Positions 62,092-64,000 of a stretch of 64,000 nt of DNA are shown one piece after another. Origin of the DNA: Porphyra umbilicalis (taxonomy: Eukaryota; Rhodophyta; Bangiophyceae; Bangiales; Bangiaceae); the NCBI GenBank assembly GCA_002049455.2, contig KV918860.1, positions 171,176 to 235,175 of the forward strand, given 5' to 3'. The notes below the pieces were generated by a model. That model was not told where the DNA came from, did not search any database, and was given only the letters and a program-made list of their open reading frames with translations. The position numbers were made by a program, and so were the translations under genes. How positions within the stretch are numbered: the first letter of the stretch is position 1; each line of letters begins with the position of its first letter.

Positions 62092-64000
62092 TCAGGCGCG
62101 GCGGGCGTCCCACGGAAAGGCCTCGTCCCCCGCATCCACCGCCGTGTGCCGTACCACCGCTGCCCGTGACGGTGGGGGTGGCTGCTCCCCCACGCCCGCC
62201 CGTGACGGCGGCGGCGGCGGCGGCGGCGGTGGCGGCGCCCCCGCCCCCGGCGCCACCGTCGGCAGCGGCGGCGGCACCACCCCCCCCCCCCCCCACCGAC
62301 CGCGCGCGGGCGGCGAGTTCCGCCAACCCCGCCCGCCGCGCCGCAGCCGGCGCCACCCCCCCACCGCGGCGAGGGCGCGGCCGACGGCCGCCGCCGCCGC
62401 CGCCGCGTCGACCCCCCCATCGTCCAACGCGGCGCGGCAGAGGCGGCCGAGGCGGCGCGCCGCCGCGTCGACGGCGGCGCCCCCATCCCCGCCGCCGCCG
62501 CTGCCGCCGCCGCCGCCGCCCGCCGCGGCAGCAGCGGCGGCCACCGCGCGCGCCGCGCCGCCCGTAACCGCCGCGTACGTGGCCGCCGTCGGCGGCGGCA
62601 GCCACCCGCCCGCAAGCGTCGGCAGCAGGGCGGCGAGCGCCGTGCCCGCCGCATCGTCGGGTGGGGCGGCGGCCGCCACGGCGCCCCCCCCCCCCCCCCA
62701 GTCGACGCCCCGCCACCATCCGCAGACGCCGCCGCCCACCCGTCCCCGCCCGGCGACGCGCGCTCCCGCATGGCGCCGAGCAGCGCTTCCGCGGCGGCGG
62801 CGGTTCCCCCCCCCCCCCCCCCGCGCCGCCGCGGCGCCGAGGAGCGCGTCCGCCCACGAGGCGGCCCCCCCGGCGGCACGACGCCGCGGGCCACGGTCGC
62901 CGCGACGGCCGCGGCGGCGGCGGGGAGGTCCCCCGCCCGTGACGCTGCGCGGGCGACCGCCGCCCACGCGGCGGCGACGGCGGGCGACGGCGCGACGGCG
63001 GCGGCGGCGGCGGCGGCGTCAGTGTCACCACCACCCCCCGCGGCGGGGTGGACGAGCAACGCCGCCGCGTCGGCGGGGCGGCCGGCGGCGGCGGTGGCGG
63101 TCGCGAGGGCGGGCAACGACGCGGCGGTGCCGAGGGCGGTGGGGGAGAGGGGCGGCGGCGGCACGCCGGGGGGGGGGGGGGGGGGACGAGCTCGTCGAGG
63201 CGCGCGCGCGCCACGGCGGCGGCGGCGCTTGCGTCGGCGTCGAGGGGAAGGGGGGGGGGGGGAGGCGCCCCCGCGAGCGGGTCCCCCCCCGCCCCCGCGG
63301 GCGCCCAGTCGGGCTCCTCGTCAAAGAGCAACCACCGGGTGAGCCCCGGCGGCAGCGTCACCGGCGCCCGGTGCGGCGGCGACGCTGCCGTCGGCGACGC
63401 CGCCGCGGCGGCCGCCGCGCGGCCGTCCCCCCCCCCCCCCCCCCCCCCCCCTCGCGGCCCGCCCAAAACGCGTCGACGGCCTCGTCGAGGAGCCCGACCC
63501 CCCCAGCACCCGCACCGCCGCCGCGCGCACATCGTCGGCGGCTTCCCCCCCCCCCCCCCCCCCCCGCGTCGCGCGCAATGGCCGCCGCGGCGGCCACGCC
63601 GCGCCGCACGTCGGCGCCCGCGGCGACGAGCGACGCGGCCATGGCCGCTGCGTGAAACGCCATTGGCAGGCCGACGCCCCGCCGGACCGCGTCGGCGCGG
63701 AGCCAGTCGACGGCGGGGGTGTGGCCGGTGGCGGCCGCGCCCGTCGCCATGACCACGTACGTCGTCGGCGTGGGGGGGGCGTCCATGGACGCAAAGAGGG
63801 CGGCGGCCGCGTCGTGGCGGCCGGCTGCAACGGCACCGGCGAGCAGCGTGTCGTACGCGGGCGCGTCGGCGGGGATGCCGGCGGCGGCCATGCGGCCGAG
63901 GACGCGCTGCAGGCGGTCGGCGGTTGCGCCGCCGCCGCCGCCGCCGCCGCCGACGCCGCCACCGGCGGTCGGGTGGGACGACGACGACGCTGGCGACGGC
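62092..64000 (-). CDS. PPR-like (pentatricopeptide repeat) protein, 5' part outside window, frame broken
   Basis: Runs off the right edge; the start is not in the window. The best segment, about 63920-63560, reads RLQRVLGRMAAAGIPADA, AYDTLLAGAVAAGRHDAA, ALFASM and TYVVMATGAAATGHTPAV, the pattern of helical PPR repeats that bind organelle RNA. Further pieces lie in shifting frames: AADDVRAAAVRVLGG, VGLLDEAVDAFWAGRE, TRWLLFDEEPDWAPAG and ASWADALLGAAAA. The probable end is AVDAGDEAFPWDARRA with stop at 62092. The shift at the 7-C run 63498-63504 is healed by one extra base; others fall in C/G runs up to about 20 long. Ala/Gly content is extreme, and the low-complexity parts make exact repeat counting impossible. 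An organellar RNA-processing role is inferred from the family. TPR-type repeats are the main alternative. Confidence 0.55.

Overview
This is nuclear DNA of a very GC-rich eukaryote. The best fit is a bangiophyte red alga of the Porphyra/Pyropia type. The reasons are a compact gene layout, zero to a few short introns per gene, long C/G homopolymers, plastid-targeted proteins (a five-exon LepA/EF4, a DUF1995 protein and a Rieske protein with presequences) and a starch-binding protein. The assignment is inference. No rRNA, tRNA or organellar genes were seen.

Layout. 0-9 kb: a tandem starch-binding-module protein, an AAAP amino-acid transporter, the RNA polymerase subunit RPB10, a plastid DUF1995 protein and a bZIP transcription factor. 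9-24 kb: a QueC-type deazaguanine synthase split by a homopolymer, a Ser/Ala/Lys-rich basic protein, a long low-complexity minus-strand gene broken by G-runs, a repeat-rich stretch and a small secreted Cys-rich protein. 24-29.6 kb: mostly non-coding, with a striking 64-bp-stem hairpin and small palindromic elements. 29.6-30.8 kb: a secreted double-fasciclin protein. 32.6-43 kb: a block that looks like one large DNA transposon. It holds a four-exon Plavaka/CACTA-like DDE transposase, a small convergent gene and an 841-residue accessory protein, and it is bracketed by CATCAG-rich tracts. 45.5-50.5 kb: a secreted polyamine-oxidase-like flavoenzyme and a kynurenine-monooxygenase-like flavoprotein. 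52-58.6 kb: a plastid Rieske protein, plastid LepA, a 240-bp MITE and an AIG1/GIMAP-like GTPase. 58.6-59.6 kb: a 991-bp non-autonomous element. 60.3-64 kb: an SMP-C2 lipid-transfer protein and a PPR-like gene running off the end.

Two patterns cut across the window. (1) Every well-supported host intron starts GT(A/G)CG and is about 200-330 bp long. The introns inside the transposon block are shorter and start GTATGT, GTGAGT or GTAAAC. (2) Several genes break at C/G homopolymers, and all three 7-G sites need exactly one more base in the same codon phase. Assembly undercalling is the likeliest cause, but the sites also match the -1 slippery heptamer pattern.

Gene models were built by eye from conserved motifs and splice signals. 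Starts and low-complexity stretches are the least certain parts.
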